This document shows positions 27,145 to 36,517 of a DNA stretch of 64,000 bases, piece after piece (within the stretch, counting starts at the first letter, position 1; the number at the start of each line of letters is the position of its first letter). The position numbers were made by a program, and so were the translations under genes. The DNA is from Arenibacter sp. ARW7G5Y1 (GTDB lineage Bacteria; Bacteroidota; Bacteroidia; Flavobacteriales; Flavobacteriaceae). The notes under the pieces were generated by a model that ran no database searches, was not told the origin of the DNA, and saw only the letters and a list, made by a program, of their open reading frames with translations. The stretch spans positions 1 to 64,000 of the forward strand of contig NZ_QJJZ01000010.1 in the NCBI RefSeq assembly GCF_003201775.1. Direction: 5' to 3'.

Positions 27145-27894
27145 TTATTTTTTGTGATCTGCCAACATATCAATCAAAGTGATTGATGAATCTTCCATAT
27201 CATTTACAATACTGTCAATCTTAGCAATGATATAATTGTAGAAAATTTGAAGGATAATCGCAGTAATAAGACCGAATACCGTAGTCAATAACGCCACCTG
27301 AATATCACCTGCAATAAGGGAGGCACTCAAGTTACCAACCGCTGCAATTTTCTGGAAGGCCTGAATCATACCGATTACCGTACCCATGAACCCAAGCATT
27401 GGAGCTACTGCAATAAATAATGACAGCCAAGAAACGTTTTTCTCCAATTGTCCCATTTGCACACCTCCGTAGGCTACAACCGCCTTCTCTGCAGACTCTA
27501 TACTGTCCCCAGCTCTTTCCAAACCTTGATAGTAAATGGAAGCAACAGGACCTTTTGTGTTTCTACAAACCTCTTTAGCAGCCTCTATACCACCGGAAGC
27601 CAAAGCGTCCTCTACTTGTTGCTTTAGTTTAGTAGTGTTGGTTGTAGCAAGGTTTAAATAAATAATCCTTTCTATTGCCACTGCCAAACCAAGAATTAAA
27701 CATAAAAGAACAATACCCATAAATCCGGCACCACCTTGTATAAATTGCTCCTTGAGCACCTGGGTGAATCCTAATTCCGCTTCTGGAGCTGCATCTTGCA
27801 AAATAGCCGCTGCTGCAACAACTTTTGCACTTACTGTATTTGTACCTGCCACAAATAACCCAGCTGTTGCCAGGATAGAGAATAATCTTTTCAT
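27145..27894 (-). CDS. MotA/TolQ/ExbB proton channel family protein
   Basis: About 249 residues. An N-terminal hydrophobic signal-like helix (LFSILATAGLFVAGTNTVSA), a second helix (GIVLLCLILGLAVAIERIIYL), and two C-terminal helices in the ExbB/TolQ region with the motif MLGFMGTVIGMIQAFQ and VALLTTVFGLITAIILQIF. It forms the channel with the ExbD proteins and converts proton flow into envelope work. ATG 27894 is preferred over TTG 27903. First gene of the cluster. Confidence 0.93.
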   Translation of the reverse strand: MKRLFSILATAGLFVAGTNTVSAKVVAAAAILQDAAPEAELGFTQVLKEQFIQGGAGFMGIVLLCLILGLAVAIERIIYLNLATTNTTKLKQQVEDALASGGIEAAKEVCRNTKGPVASIYYQGLERAGDSIESAEKAVVAYGGVQMGQLEKNVSWLSLFIAVAPMLGFMGTVIGMIQAFQKIAAVGNLSASLIAGDIQVALLTTVFGLITAIILQIFYNYIIAKIDSIVNDMEDSSITLIDMLADHKK

Positions 27895-27973
27895 TTCTTT
27901 CAAACTTAAATTTAGTTAGTTAATAGGGTTAAAGATAAAAAAAATTCGCAATATAAAAATTAAAACTTAACAG

Positions 27974-28061
27974 CAGAGAGGAAGGGATTCGAACCCTCGA
28001 TACCCTTGTGGGGTATACACACTTTCCAGGCGTGCGCCTTCGACCACTCGGCCACCTCTCT
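27974..28061 (-). tRNA. tRNA-Ser (anticodon GGA)
   Basis: 88 bases with the long variable arm of a class II tRNA. Acceptor AGAGAGG/CCTCTCT is perfect with discriminator G. The anticodon loop CTGGAAA gives GGA. T-loop TTCGAAT. No CCA is encoded. Confidence 0.95.
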
Positions 28062-28127
28062 AGTTATAGTTATTGGGCAGCCAAATAACAAAAAAAATAT
28101 TAGTTAAAGAAATTTAGACTGTTATTT

Positions 28128-29174
28128 TTATTGCATTTCGCCCCTGAGGGATGTTTCATATATGGTTTTGAACAACTTAGGGGAAATATTATTTCCAAGT
28201 AAATACATCAACTTGGTAATTGCCGCCTCTGTTGTAATATCCTTACCATTAATAATTTGCAGTTTTTGCAGGTGCTTACTGGTTTCATAACGCCCCATAA
28301 GGACACTTCCCCCAGAACACTGTGTAACATTAATTAAAAAAATATTTCTTTCCATCGCCTTTTTCAACTCCAAAGTAAACCATTCCTCGGTAGGAGCATT
28401 GCCCGAACCATATGTTTCCAAGACCACTGCTTTTAAGTTAGGGGAATTTAGGATACTATGCAACACCGTTTGGTTAAAACCGGGAAATAATTTTAAAATG
28501 ACCACATTTTGATCCATCTCCTTGTGAACTTTTAACCTTTTAGCGGTATTTGGCCTTAACAAATACTCCCTGTTTACTTTTAAATGCACCCCGGACTCTA
28601 TTAAGGCAGGATAATTTAGGGAGGCAAAAGCTTCAAAATGTTCCGCATTGATCTTTGTAGTTCTGTTGGCCCTATACAATTTATATTCAAAATACAGCCC
28701 TACCTCCTGCACTACCGGCTTATTGTCTTCCCGTAAGGCAGCAATTTGTATGGAGGTGATCAAATTCTCCTTGGCATCTGTCCTTAAATCACCAATGGGC
28801 AACTGGGACCCCGTAAATATGACCGGTTTTTGCAGATTTTCCAACATATAGCTCAAGGCCGAGGAAGTATAGCTCATGGTATCACTCCCATGAAGCACCA
28901 CAAATCCTTCATGTGAATCATAATGCTTTTCTATGATCGTAGCAATATTTACCCAATGTTCAATATTCATGTTGGATGAATCTATTGGAACATCAAAGGT
29001 AATACTGTCTATAGCGCAATCCAATTGACCAAGTTCGGGGATATTACTTATCAATTTATTAAAGTCAAAAGCCTTTAGCGCCCCCGAATCGTAATCCTTT
29101 ACCATGCCTATGGTGCCTCCAGTATAAATGAGGAGTATTCGGGTTTTATCGACTTTGGAATATTTGTTTTTCAT
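28128..29174 (-). CDS. ansA: Type I L-asparaginase
   Basis: About 348 residues. The two catalytic threonine motifs are present: YTGGTIGMV at the N terminus and HGSDTMSYTSSAL near residue 97. YGSGNAP and QCSGGSV line the dimer-built active site. No signal peptide, as expected for the cytoplasmic type I enzyme, which turns asparagine into aspartate and ammonia. ATG 29174 replaces the upstream TTG at 29180. It follows tatD on the same strand, but a terminator lies in the 84-base gap. Confidence 0.93.
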   Translation of the reverse strand: MKNKYSKVDKTRILLIYTGGTIGMVKDYDSGALKAFDFNKLISNIPELGQLDCAIDSITFDVPIDSSNMNIEHWVNIATIIEKHYDSHEGFVVLHGSDTMSYTSSALSYMLENLQKPVIFTGSQLPIGDLRTDAKENLITSIQIAALREDNKPVVQEVGLYFEYKLYRANRTTKINAEHFEAFASLNYPALIESGVHLKVNREYLLRPNTAKRLKVHKEMDQNVVILKLFPGFNQTVLHSILNSPNLKAVVLETYGSGNAPTEEWFTLELKKAMERNIFLINVTQCSGGSVLMGRYETSKHLQKLQIINGKDITTEAAITKLMYLLGNNISPKLFKTIYETSLRGEMQ

Positions 29175-29192
29175 TCTCAATATCCGTTAGGT

Positions 29193-29222
29193 AAAAAAAA
29201 TAGGGAGCTCCATCCACCCTAT
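29193..29222 (-). terminator. Terminator after tatD
   Basis: Inverted repeat ATAGGG (29200-29205) / CCCTAT (29217-29222) with an 11-base loop. On the minus strand it runs straight into eight T. Confidence 0.65.
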
Positions 29223-29264
29223 AGCAAAAACTACGGCCTCTAGACCAGCGATGCACAGATCCTC

Positions 29265-30032
29265 TTAAATTCCAAAAACCTGTCTGGAGTTGTCTGTGGT
29301 AATGGCAGCAACTTCTTCCTTGTCCATGGAATATATTTGGGCCATCTTTTCCAAAACCTTCACCAAATAAGCACTCTCGTTACGTTTTCCACGATAGGGA
29401 ACAGGGGCCAAATAGGGGGAATCCGTTTCCAAAACAACATGTTTTAGGTCAATTTTTCCGAGATAAGTATCTATTTTACCATTTTTAAAGGTAACTACCC
29501 CACCGATACCCAATTTCATATTATATGAAATTGCCTTCTGTGCCTGCTCAAAAGTGCCGGTAAAACAATGAAAAATACCAAAAAGCCCTTCGCCCTTTTC
29601 TTCTTCCAGGATTTGGAAGACTTCGTCAAAACCATCCCTACAATGGATAACTATAGGATACGCATACTTTTTAGCCCATTGTATTTGCTGTTTAAAGGCA
29701 AGCTGCTGCTCCTTTAAAAAAGTTTTATCCCAATACAGGTCGATGCCCGTCTCCCCCACTGCGTAGAATTTCCTGGATGCCAACATTTCCTCCACATGGG
29801 CCAGCTCCTTCCGATAATCTTCCTTAACATGGGTTGGGTGTAGCCCTGCCATAAGAAAGATATTATCCGGATAGGCTTTTTCCAAATCCAGCATTGCCTC
29901 AGTATAGGATGAATCTATTGCGGGAATAAAAAAGCGCTCTACTCCCAAATCCAAAGCTCGCTCTATGGCCAGGGAGCGATCCCCATCAAAAGCTTCACTA
30001 TATAAATGGGTATGTGTATCTGTTAATATCAT
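29265..30032 (-). CDS. tatD: TatD family metal-dependent deoxyribonuclease
   Basis: 255 residues. Metal ligands typical of TatD are all present: THTHLY at the N terminus (His7, His9), GETGIDLYW with the bridging Glu, VIHCRDGFDE, HCFTG and ETDSPYLAPVPYRGKRNE. TatD nucleases trim DNA and take part in DNA quality control. The divergent retropepsin gene starts 40 bases upstream. Confidence 0.95.
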   Translation of the reverse strand: MILTDTHTHLYSEAFDGDRSLAIERALDLGVERFFIPAIDSSYTEAMLDLEKAYPDNIFLMAGLHPTHVKEDYRKELAHVEEMLASRKFYAVGETGIDLYWDKTFLKEQQLAFKQQIQWAKKYAYPIVIHCRDGFDEVFQILEEEKGEGLFGIFHCFTGTFEQAQKAISYNMKLGIGGVVTFKNGKIDTYLGKIDLKHVVLETDSPYLAPVPYRGKRNESAYLVKVLEKMAQIYSMDKEEVAAITTDNSRQVFGI

Positions 30033-30048
30033 AGAACAAAAATAGGAT

Positions 30049-30056
30049 TATCTTTG
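30049..30056 (+). promoter_or_regulatory. -7 element of the retropepsin-like gene
   Basis: TATCTTTG fits TAnnTTTG and covers the TTG at 30054, so translation must begin at ATG 30072. No clear -33 element. Confidence 0.5.
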
Positions 30057-30071
30057 ACAAAAAAAGTACAT

Positions 30072-30512
30072 ATGCCCAGTCTTAAAGTTTTTCTACATAA
30101 AAAAAAATATATAGCTATTCCGTTGGTACTTACGGCCACCAATCATTTTGAAGTCACGGCCACCATCAATGGAGTAAAAGGCAGGTTTATATTGGACACC
30201 GGCGCCTCCAACACCTGTATTGGTCTGGACAAAATAGAATTCTTCAAATTAAATTCCAAAGATTCCAAAGTAAAGGCTGCAGGAGCAGGAGCCACGGAAA
30301 TGTTCACCAAACTATCCACCAAAAATCTTATAGAAATAGGGAAATGGTTTAAACACAAACAAAAAATAGTCCTGTTCGACCTTGTCCATGTAAATCAGGC
30401 CCTGACCTCGCACCAAGCCATGCCCGTTGATGGCATTATTGGGGCGGATATATTAAAAAAAGGAAAGGCCATCATTGATTACCAAAAAACCCGACTTTAC
30501 CTCAAACAATAG
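30072..30512 (+). CDS. Retropepsin-like aspartic protease domain protein
   Basis: About 146 residues. The clan AA active-site motif is FILDTGASNTCIG, with the catalytic Asp in DTG. A second conserved region, DGIIGADILKKGKAIIDYQ, is the usual C-terminal signature. It has the size of one retropepsin subunit, so it should dimerise to form an active site. No signal peptide or membrane helix. Bacterial relatives are common in Bacteroidetes but substrates are mostly unknown. Confidence 0.88.
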   Translation: MPSLKVFLHKKKYIAIPLVLTATNHFEVTATINGVKGRFILDTGASNTCIGLDKIEFFKLNSKDSKVKAAGAGATEMFTKLSTKNLIEIGKWFKHKQKIVLFDLVHVNQALTSHQAMPVDGIIGADILKKGKAIIDYQKTRLYLKQ

Positions 30513-30531
30513 GACCTATTAGACTTCAAAT

Positions 30532-30570
30532 AAAAAAAAGACCTGTCAGGTTTTAAAATCCCAACAGGTC
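30532..30570 (-). terminator. Terminator of odhA-odhB
   Basis: Stem GACCTGT (30540-30546) / ACAGGTC (30564-30570) with a 17-base loop. On the minus strand it ends in eight T. It lies 45 bases beyond the odhB stop. Confidence 0.75.
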
Positions 30571-30615
30571 CATATTATTCCACATAGGGTTGACCCCCAC
30601 GAACATAATTTCGTA

Positions 30616-31839
30616 CTAAAGCTCCAACGCCTTTTTAACGTTGTTGTCCATAAGTAGCTCTTCAGGACTCTCCAAGGCCTCTTTCACTGCTACTAGGAAG
30701 CCTACAGACTCCTTACCATCAATGATTCGGTGATCATAAGACAAAGCAACATACATGATAGGAGCAATAGCTATGGCCCCATCGCGGGCAATAGGTCTCT
30801 CCACGATGTTGTGCATCCCTAATATGGCACTTTGCGGAGGATTGATAATTGGAGTGGACAACATGGATCCAAACACCCCTCCATTGGTAATGGTAAAGGT
30901 ACCCCCTGTCATTTCATCAACTGTAATCTCACCCTCACGTGCTCTTATGGCCAATCTTTTTACTTCCGATTCCACACCTCTGAAGGTTAAATTCTCCGCG
31001 TTGCGGATTACAGGTACCATAAGACCTTTAGGCCCAGAAACCGCTATACTGATATCACAAAAATCATAGGAAATCATTTCCTTGCCGTCTATCATTGAGT
31101 TCACGGAAGGATACATTTGCAAAGCCCTGATTACGGCCTTTGTAAAAAAGGACATAAAACCTAAGCCAACATTGTGTTTATTCTTAAAGTCTTCCTTGTA
31201 TTGGTTTCTCAAAGCAAAGATGGCCGACATATCCACTTCGTTAAAAGTGGTCAACATTGCCGTCTCATTCTTGGCAGCTACCAAACGTTCGGCAACCTTA
31301 CGACGCAACATGGACAATTTGGTCCTACTTTCACCTCGCGACCCTCCTGTAGGCGTGCCCATGGAAGGAATGGCCTTTACCGCATCTTCCTTAGTAATGC
31401 GTCCGTCTTTTCCTGTACCTTTTATGGTGGAGGCATCCAAGTCCTTCTCAGCGAGTATTTTCTTGGCGGCTGGTGAAGCCGACCCCGTGGCATAAGAAGT
31501 TTTTTCCGACTTTAGCTCGGTTTTCTGTTCAGCCACTTGCTTCACCTCAGGTTTCTTCTCCTCTGGTTTTTCTTCACTCTTGGCTGCCCCTGCAGGTTTG
31601 GAAGCACTGGTGTCTATTAAACACACTACCGCGCCTACCGCAACAGCATCTCCCACCTCTGCTTTAAGCGTAATAATCCCACTTTCCTCTGCCGGCAATT
31701 CCAATGTGGCCTTATCCGAATCTACTTCTGCTATTGCTTGATCTTTCTCCACGTAATCGCCATCGCTCACCAGCCATTCCGCTATCTCTACCTCCGTAAT
31801 GGACTCCCCTGGAGAAGGGACTTTCATTTCTAAAATCAT
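30616..31839 (-). CDS. odhB: 2-oxoglutarate dehydrogenase E2, dihydrolipoyl succinyltransferase
   Basis: 407 residues. One N-terminal lipoyl domain with the lipoylated Lys in [12 protein letters not shown] linker rich in Ala, Pro, Lys and Glu follows, then the E3-binding domain ([20 protein letters not shown]). The catalytic domain ends in [16 protein letters not shown] with the active His. One lipoyl domain and the substrate site point to the succinyl rather than acetyl enzyme. It lies 118 bases after odhA. Confidence 0.95.
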   Translation of the reverse strand: MILEMKVPSPGESITEVEIAEWLVSDGDYVEKDQAIAEVDSDKATLELPAEESGIITLKAEVGDAVAVGAVVCLIDTSASKPAGAAKSEEKPEEKKPEVKQVAEQKTELKSEKTSYATGSASPAAKKILAEKDLDASTIKGTGKDGRITKEDAVKAIPSMGTPTGGSRGESRTKLSMLRRKVAERLVAAKNETAMLTTFNEVDMSAIFALRNQYKEDFKNKHNVGLGFMSFFTKAVIRALQMYPSVNSMIDGKEMISYDFCDISIAVSGPKGLMVPVIRNAENLTFRGVESEVKRLAIRAREGEITVDEMTGGTFTITNGGVFGSMLSTPIINPPQSAILGMHNIVERPIARDGAIAIAPIMYVALSYDHRIIDGKESVGFLVAVKEALESPEELLMDNNVKKALEL

Positions 31840-31957
31840 GTTTTATAATTTTGATTTGTGTTTTGCCTAAACTCGTTTTTTAACTTTTATCTTTCTAAAA
31901 TTACCTTCTATTGGTCATTAAGCCGTTTTCACCCCCAGATGTCCAAGGAAAATAATA

Positions 31958-34768
31958 TTATTTATCCATATTATCAGGGTTTCTACCCATATTGTTCTTG
32001 TTGATATCAAAAACATAATCTATTACCTGCTGATGACGGCGCTTGGAGCGCACTGCACTACCGGCGGCCGGGGAAGCATAAAATCTCCTTGAGGCCACCC
32101 TTAATTTATGAGCCTCGCTAAAGTGCATGGTTAAGTGCCCCCAGGCACCCATATTCCTTGGCTCTTCCTGGGCCCAAACCTTGTCTTCGGCATTTTTGTA
32201 TTTCTCCATTATCGCCTTCATTTGCTTAGTAGGCATCGGAAATAATTGCTCTACCCTCACCAAGGCCACATCTTCCCTTTTGTTTTCTTCCCTATATGCC
32301 AATAGGTCGTAATAGAATTTACCGGTACAGAAAACCAAACTCTTAATTTTGGATACCTCAGCGGATGCATCATCAATTACCGTTTGGAATTCTCCGTTGG
32401 CAAATTCCTCCACCGTTGACACGGCCCGAGGATGCCTCAACAAACTTTTTGGTGTAAACACTATTAAGGGCTTTCTGAAATTTACCTTCATTTGCCTTCT
32501 TAACAAATGGAACATATTGGCAGGGGTGGTTACATCGGCTATATACATATTATCCCTAGCACATAGTTGCAAATAACGCTCCATTCGGGCGGAGGAATGT
32601 TCCGCACCCTGGCCTTCGTACCCATGCGGCAATAACATCACCAATCCATTTTGCAATTTCCATTTATCTTCTGCTGCAGATATATACTGATCTATCATAA
32701 TTTGGGCACCATTGCTAAAATCCCCAAACTGGGCTTCCCAAATCGTTAAGGTATTAGGACTCGCCATAGCATACCCATAGTCAAATCCCACTACCCCATA
32801 TTCGGACAGAAGTGAATTATATATTTGAAAAACCCCCTGTTTATCCGAAATGTGGTTCAAAAGCATTACTTCCTCCTCACTTTCCTCTACCTTCATTACA
32901 GCATGGCGATGTGAAAAAGTACCCCTTTCAACATCCTGACCGGACATACGCACCCCGTAACCTTCCTCCAGAAGCGTACCGTAAGCCAATAGCTCCCCCA
33001 TGGCCCAATCCAAGTTGTCATTTTCAAAAAACATGGCCTTACGGTCATTCACCAACTTTTCAACTTTGCGTAAGAACTTCTTATTTTTTGGCAGTTCGGT
33101 TAACACCTTGGCTATGGCCGTAAGTTTCTTTTTATCGTATTTTGTATCCACCGCATCCATCATTTCCCATTCCCGTACATGGGTGTACCCGCTCCATTCA
33201 TCGGCCATAAAGGGGGTTATTACGGTCTTATCTTCTTTTCTGGAATCTTCCAATTCCTCTTCCAAAGAGGCTTTATACTGTTCTTCCAATTCCCGCACAA
33301 AGCTATCCCCTATAATACCTTCCTTTATCAAAGCTTCTGCATAAATATCCCTTGAGTTTTTATGCTTGGCGATTGCCTTGTAAAGCTTTGGCTGGGTAAA
33401 ACGTGGCTCATCACCTTCATTATGTCCATATTTCCTATATCCCAAAAGATCTAAAAATACGTCCCTTTGAAAACGCATACGGAATTCCAAGGCAAAAAGC
33501 GAAGCATGTACCACTGCCTCCGGATCATCGGAATTAACATGCAGTACCGGACTTAAGGTTACCTTGGCCACATCCGTACAATAGGTAGAGCTACGGGCAT
33601 CCAAATAATTGGTAGTAAACCCAATTTGATTATTTACAACAATATGAATGGTTCCATTGGTTTTATAACCATCCAAATTTGCCATTTGCACCACTTCATA
33701 TACCAATCCCTGACCTGCAATGGCAGCGTCACCATGGACTACTATAGGCAATACTTTGGAAAAATCATCCTTATAACGAGCATCCTGTTTTGCCCTGGCA
33801 ATACCTTCAACAACAGCACCAACAGTCTCCAAATGGGAAGGGTTTGGTGCTATGTTCATAATTATTTTCTTACCATTTTTAGCTTTCCGCTCAGAGGTCC
33901 ACCCCAAATGATATTTCACATCCCCATCAAAAATTTCCTGCTCATAATCCTTTCCATCGAACTCGCTAAAAATATCCTTTGCCTTCTTTCCAAATATGTT
34001 GGTCAGAACATTCAAGCGGCCCCTGTGCGCCATTCCCATAACAAATTGCTCAACACCCATTTCGGCCGCCTTTTCCACTACGGCATCCAATGCAGGTATC
34101 AACGATTCACTACCTTCCAAAGAAAACCTCTTTTGGCCCACATATTTGGTATGCAGAAAACCTTCAAAGGAAACCGCCTCGTTTAGTTTTTTAAGAATGT
34201 GCTTTTTCCTATCTGCATCGTATTTGGGATGATTGTCGTTGACATTCAACCAATTTTGTATCCATTCCACCCTCTCAGGGTTTCTGATATACATGTACTC
34301 CACCCCAATGGCATCACAATAGATACGTGTTAAGTGCTCTATAATTTCACGCAAGGTACTGGGGCCTATACCCAAAATTTCCCCAGCAGTAAACGTGGTA
34401 TCCAAATCATTTGGAGCAAGTCCAAAATTCCCAATCTCCAAGGTGGGGAAATATTGCCTTCTTTCCCTAACCGGATTGGTTTTGGTAAACAAATGCCCCC
34501 TTGTCCTGTACCCATCTATAAGTCGAACTACCTGAAATTCCTTCTGAAGTCTTTCGGGAACCTCAACCTCGTGACCTCCAGCTACGGACAAAGGTGCCGT
34601 CTGCAATTCATCATCCATCCCGCCCATGGAATTTTCCATACCGAAATCGAATCCTTGAAAAAAGGCCCTCCAACTAGGCTCTACACTATCGGGATTTATT
34701 AAATACTTATCGTATAATTCTGCGAAATAAGAAGTATGCGCAGCGTTTAAAAAGGAATATTTATCCAT
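31958..34768 (-). CDS. odhA: 2-oxoglutarate dehydrogenase E1 component
   Basis: About 936 residues. The N-terminal E2-binding tail is SFLNAAHTSYFAELYDKYL. The thiamine diphosphate site is HGDAAIAGQGLVYEV followed by VVNNQIGFTTN. GMAHRGRLNVL and LLPHGYEGQGAEHSSAR are conserved substrate and cofactor regions. It decarboxylates 2-oxoglutarate in the TCA cycle and passes the succinyl group to OdhB. ATG 34768 (MDKYSF) is preferred to the start at 34795. A CAAAAATA at 34804-34811 is a minus-strand TATTTTTG -7 element. Confidence 0.96.
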   Translation of the reverse strand: MDKYSFLNAAHTSYFAELYDKYLINPDSVEPSWRAFFQGFDFGMENSMGGMDDELQTAPLSVAGGHEVEVPERLQKEFQVVRLIDGYRTRGHLFTKTNPVRERRQYFPTLEIGNFGLAPNDLDTTFTAGEILGIGPSTLREIIEHLTRIYCDAIGVEYMYIRNPERVEWIQNWLNVNDNHPKYDADRKKHILKKLNEAVSFEGFLHTKYVGQKRFSLEGSESLIPALDAVVEKAAEMGVEQFVMGMAHRGRLNVLTNIFGKKAKDIFSEFDGKDYEQEIFDGDVKYHLGWTSERKAKNGKKIIMNIAPNPSHLETVGAVVEGIARAKQDARYKDDFSKVLPIVVHGDAAIAGQGLVYEVVQMANLDGYKTNGTIHIVVNNQIGFTTNYLDARSSTYCTDVAKVTLSPVLHVNSDDPEAVVHASLFALEFRMRFQRDVFLDLLGYRKYGHNEGDEPRFTQPKLYKAIAKHKNSRDIYAEALIKEGIIGDSFVRELEEQYKASLEEELEDSRKEDKTVITPFMADEWSGYTHVREWEMMDAVDTKYDKKKLTAIAKVLTELPKNKKFLRKVEKLVNDRKAMFFENDNLDWAMGELLAYGTLLEEGYGVRMSGQDVERGTFSHRHAVMKVEESEEEVMLLNHISDKQGVFQIYNSLLSEYGVVGFDYGYAMASPNTLTIWEAQFGDFSNGAQIMIDQYISAAEDKWKLQNGLVMLLPHGYEGQGAEHSSARMERYLQLCARDNMYIADVTTPANMFHLLRRQMKVNFRKPLIVFTPKSLLRHPRAVSTVEEFANGEFQTVIDDASAEVSKIKSLVFCTGKFYYDLLAYREENKREDVALVRVEQLFPMPTKQMKAIMEKYKNAEDKVWAQEEPRNMGAWGHLTMHFSEAHKLRVASRRFYASPAAGSAVRSKRRHQQVIDYVFDINKNNMGRNPDNMDK

Positions 34769-34803
34769 GAAAAAGTCTCTCTGTCTTTTGAACAAAATTT
34801 ATT

Positions 34804-34811
34804 CAAAAATA
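34804..34811 (-). promoter_or_regulatory. -7 element of odhA
   Basis: Minus strand TATTTTTG fits TAnnTTTG and lies 36 bases before the chosen odhA start. No TTG 19 bases upstream. Confidence 0.4.
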
Positions 34812-34872
34812 CAACATTTAGCATATCTAAGCTTATCTTAGCCCTTAATATTGGAAAATTATTACAATAATT

Positions 34873-35403
34873 ATGATAAATAGCCCTTCCTTAAAAAAAA
34901 GCTTGATTTTAGGTGTTTTTTTTTCGGTTTTCTGGAGTTTTGGTCATTCGCAATCAACCCTTGGGAATTCCGATTTTTGGAACCGCGTATATTTTGGAGG
35001 CAATTTTGGCCTTGGGTTTGGCAATAATTCCTTTAACACATCCATCTCTCCCAGTGCTATTTATCAGGCCACCGAACAACTGGGTATGGGAGTGGGAATA
35101 AATTTCAACTATGCCAAATTTCGAAATGCACAATTAATGGCCTATGGCGGTAGTCTTTTATCCCTCTACAATCCAATTCCTGCCTTGCAACTTTCGGGCG
35201 AACTGGAACAACTAAGGGTAAATAGGGTATTAGAGTTGGATGGTGGCAATAAGGAAGAAAACTATTGGTCGCCGGCATTGTTTCTTGGTCTAGGCTATAG
35301 CAATAGAAACCTAACCTTGGGCATGCGATACAATGTATTGCACGACACCCAAAAAAGTATTTACGCCAATGCCTTGATGCCTTTTGTGCGGGTATATTTC
35401 TAG
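34873..35403 (+). CDS. Outer-membrane beta-barrel-like protein
   Basis: 176 residues. Signal peptide (LILGVFFSVFWSFGHSQ), then short alternating strands rich in Gly and aromatics (VYFGGNFGLGFGNNSF, MGVGINFNYAKF) and a terminal strand ending FVRVYF. This fits an eight-stranded outer-membrane barrel. No functional family was recognised. Divergent from odhA. Confidence 0.7.
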   Translation: MINSPSLKKSLILGVFFSVFWSFGHSQSTLGNSDFWNRVYFGGNFGLGFGNNSFNTSISPSAIYQATEQLGMGVGINFNYAKFRNAQLMAYGGSLLSLYNPIPALQLSGELEQLRVNRVLELDGGNKEENYWSPALFLGLGYSNRNLTLGMRYNVLHDTQKSIYANALMPFVRVYF

Positions 35404-35404
35404 G

Positions 35405-35761
35405 CTAGGAACCATACTTGTTCCTAAACCATACTTTTTGCCATTCCCTCTTTAATATCTCAAAAGTAACCTGTTCCGAAATTTCGACCACATCCGTGGT
35501 CTCAATGGCCTTGACAGCTTTTTCAGGAACATCTATAATGTAAAGTAGATTTAAATAATCGGTAAATTTCTCCATGATCAAATAATAAACTTTCTCATGT
35601 ACCAACGTCTTTAGATCCTTTGGGGGTATATTGTCCGGCAATTCTATAAATACATTGGCGAACACAAAATCTTTCTGCAGTTGCGATACTAGATCCTGAT
35701 AAAGACTTTGGTCTTTGGCATGTTTTAAAAGCGCCGAAATGTTGGGGAAATTTACAACCAT
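35405..35761 (-). CDS. Conserved small protein of unknown function
   Basis: 118 residues, soluble, mainly helical, no signal peptide. It starts MVVNFPNISALLKHAKDQSLYQDLVSQLQKDF and ends WQKVWFRNKYGS. I do not recognise a family. It ends two bases from the stop of the convergent barrel gene, a compact arrangement, and has normal codon use, so it is likely real. Confidence 0.7.
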   Translation of the reverse strand: MVVNFPNISALLKHAKDQSLYQDLVSQLQKDFVFANVFIELPDNIPPKDLKTLVHEKVYYLIMEKFTDYLNLLYIIDVPEKAVKAIETTDVVEISEQVTFEILKREWQKVWFRNKYGS

Positions 35762-35931
35762 ATACTTACTTACGAAATTTTATTTGAAATGGTTTTTAAG
35801 GAAGCGCAATAAAGTCCACTTTTTTTACATTTCAGCAATCCCGCCCCTTTTTTCGATGAAATTACCTAGAACAAACCCAAATCTACCTGGGCACCTTTTA
35901 AAAAATAGGATATTTCATATTCCACTTCGGA

Positions 35932-36360
35932 TCAAGGATTATCTATTACAATAGCCGTTTCCCCTTCAATAAGTGTAACATGACAGCAATCTGCACCCAC
36001 CGTATAATGGGAGTCCACCACTAAACTATTCCCTATATACCCTTTGAAGTTGACTTCAAGTTCCTTATTTCTGTATTCCATTGAATACTTATCACTAAAT
36101 AAGGGGTAGGTACCATTTTTTATCATCCCATCATACTCACCATTTGCGGTATTCAGGGTAATATCCTCTCCACCAGCCAAAACCACAACTTTAAATTTAT
36201 CCAAGGCCACGGCAACGCCATCCCTGTCTTTGACACTAACTGTAATGGTCCTAAATTCTTGGGTGCAAAATACATCGGAACAATTGGAGGCATCATCCGT
36301 ATCGTTATCACTGCAATTTAGCGCTAACAAAACAAATGTTATAACAATAAATGATTTCAT
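35932..36360 (-). CDS. Lipoprotein of unknown function
   Basis: 142 residues. Lipobox LALNC (Cys16) followed by an Asp-rich linker. The mature part looks like a single beta-sandwich (TITVSVKDRDGVAVALDKFKV, FKGYIGNSLVVDSHYTVGADCC). Cysteines in SNCSDVFCT and GADCCH could form disulfides. No family recognised. Confidence 0.72.
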   Translation of the reverse strand: MKSFIVITFVLLALNCSDNDTDDASNCSDVFCTQEFRTITVSVKDRDGVAVALDKFKVVVLAGGEDITLNTANGEYDGMIKNGTYPLFSDKYSMEYRNKELEVNFKGYIGNSLVVDSHYTVGADCCHVTLIEGETAIVIDNP

Positions 36361-36517
36361 AAGGTCCTTTTATTTTTAGGATGCACAGGATTCGGATGGG
36401 TTGCTTTTCCCTAGGTCAATTTTTCCAAATCACCCAGTAACCCAGAACAATGGAGGCTGGCATTGCGTGCATACCTCTCTTGGATATCGTTAAAAAGGAA
36501 AGGTCGGTTCCCGAAAT

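Noticed and set aside
33626-34186. Plus-strand ORF of 186 codons inside odhA
   Set aside because: Antisense to strongly conserved E1 motifs; no own start signal or family.
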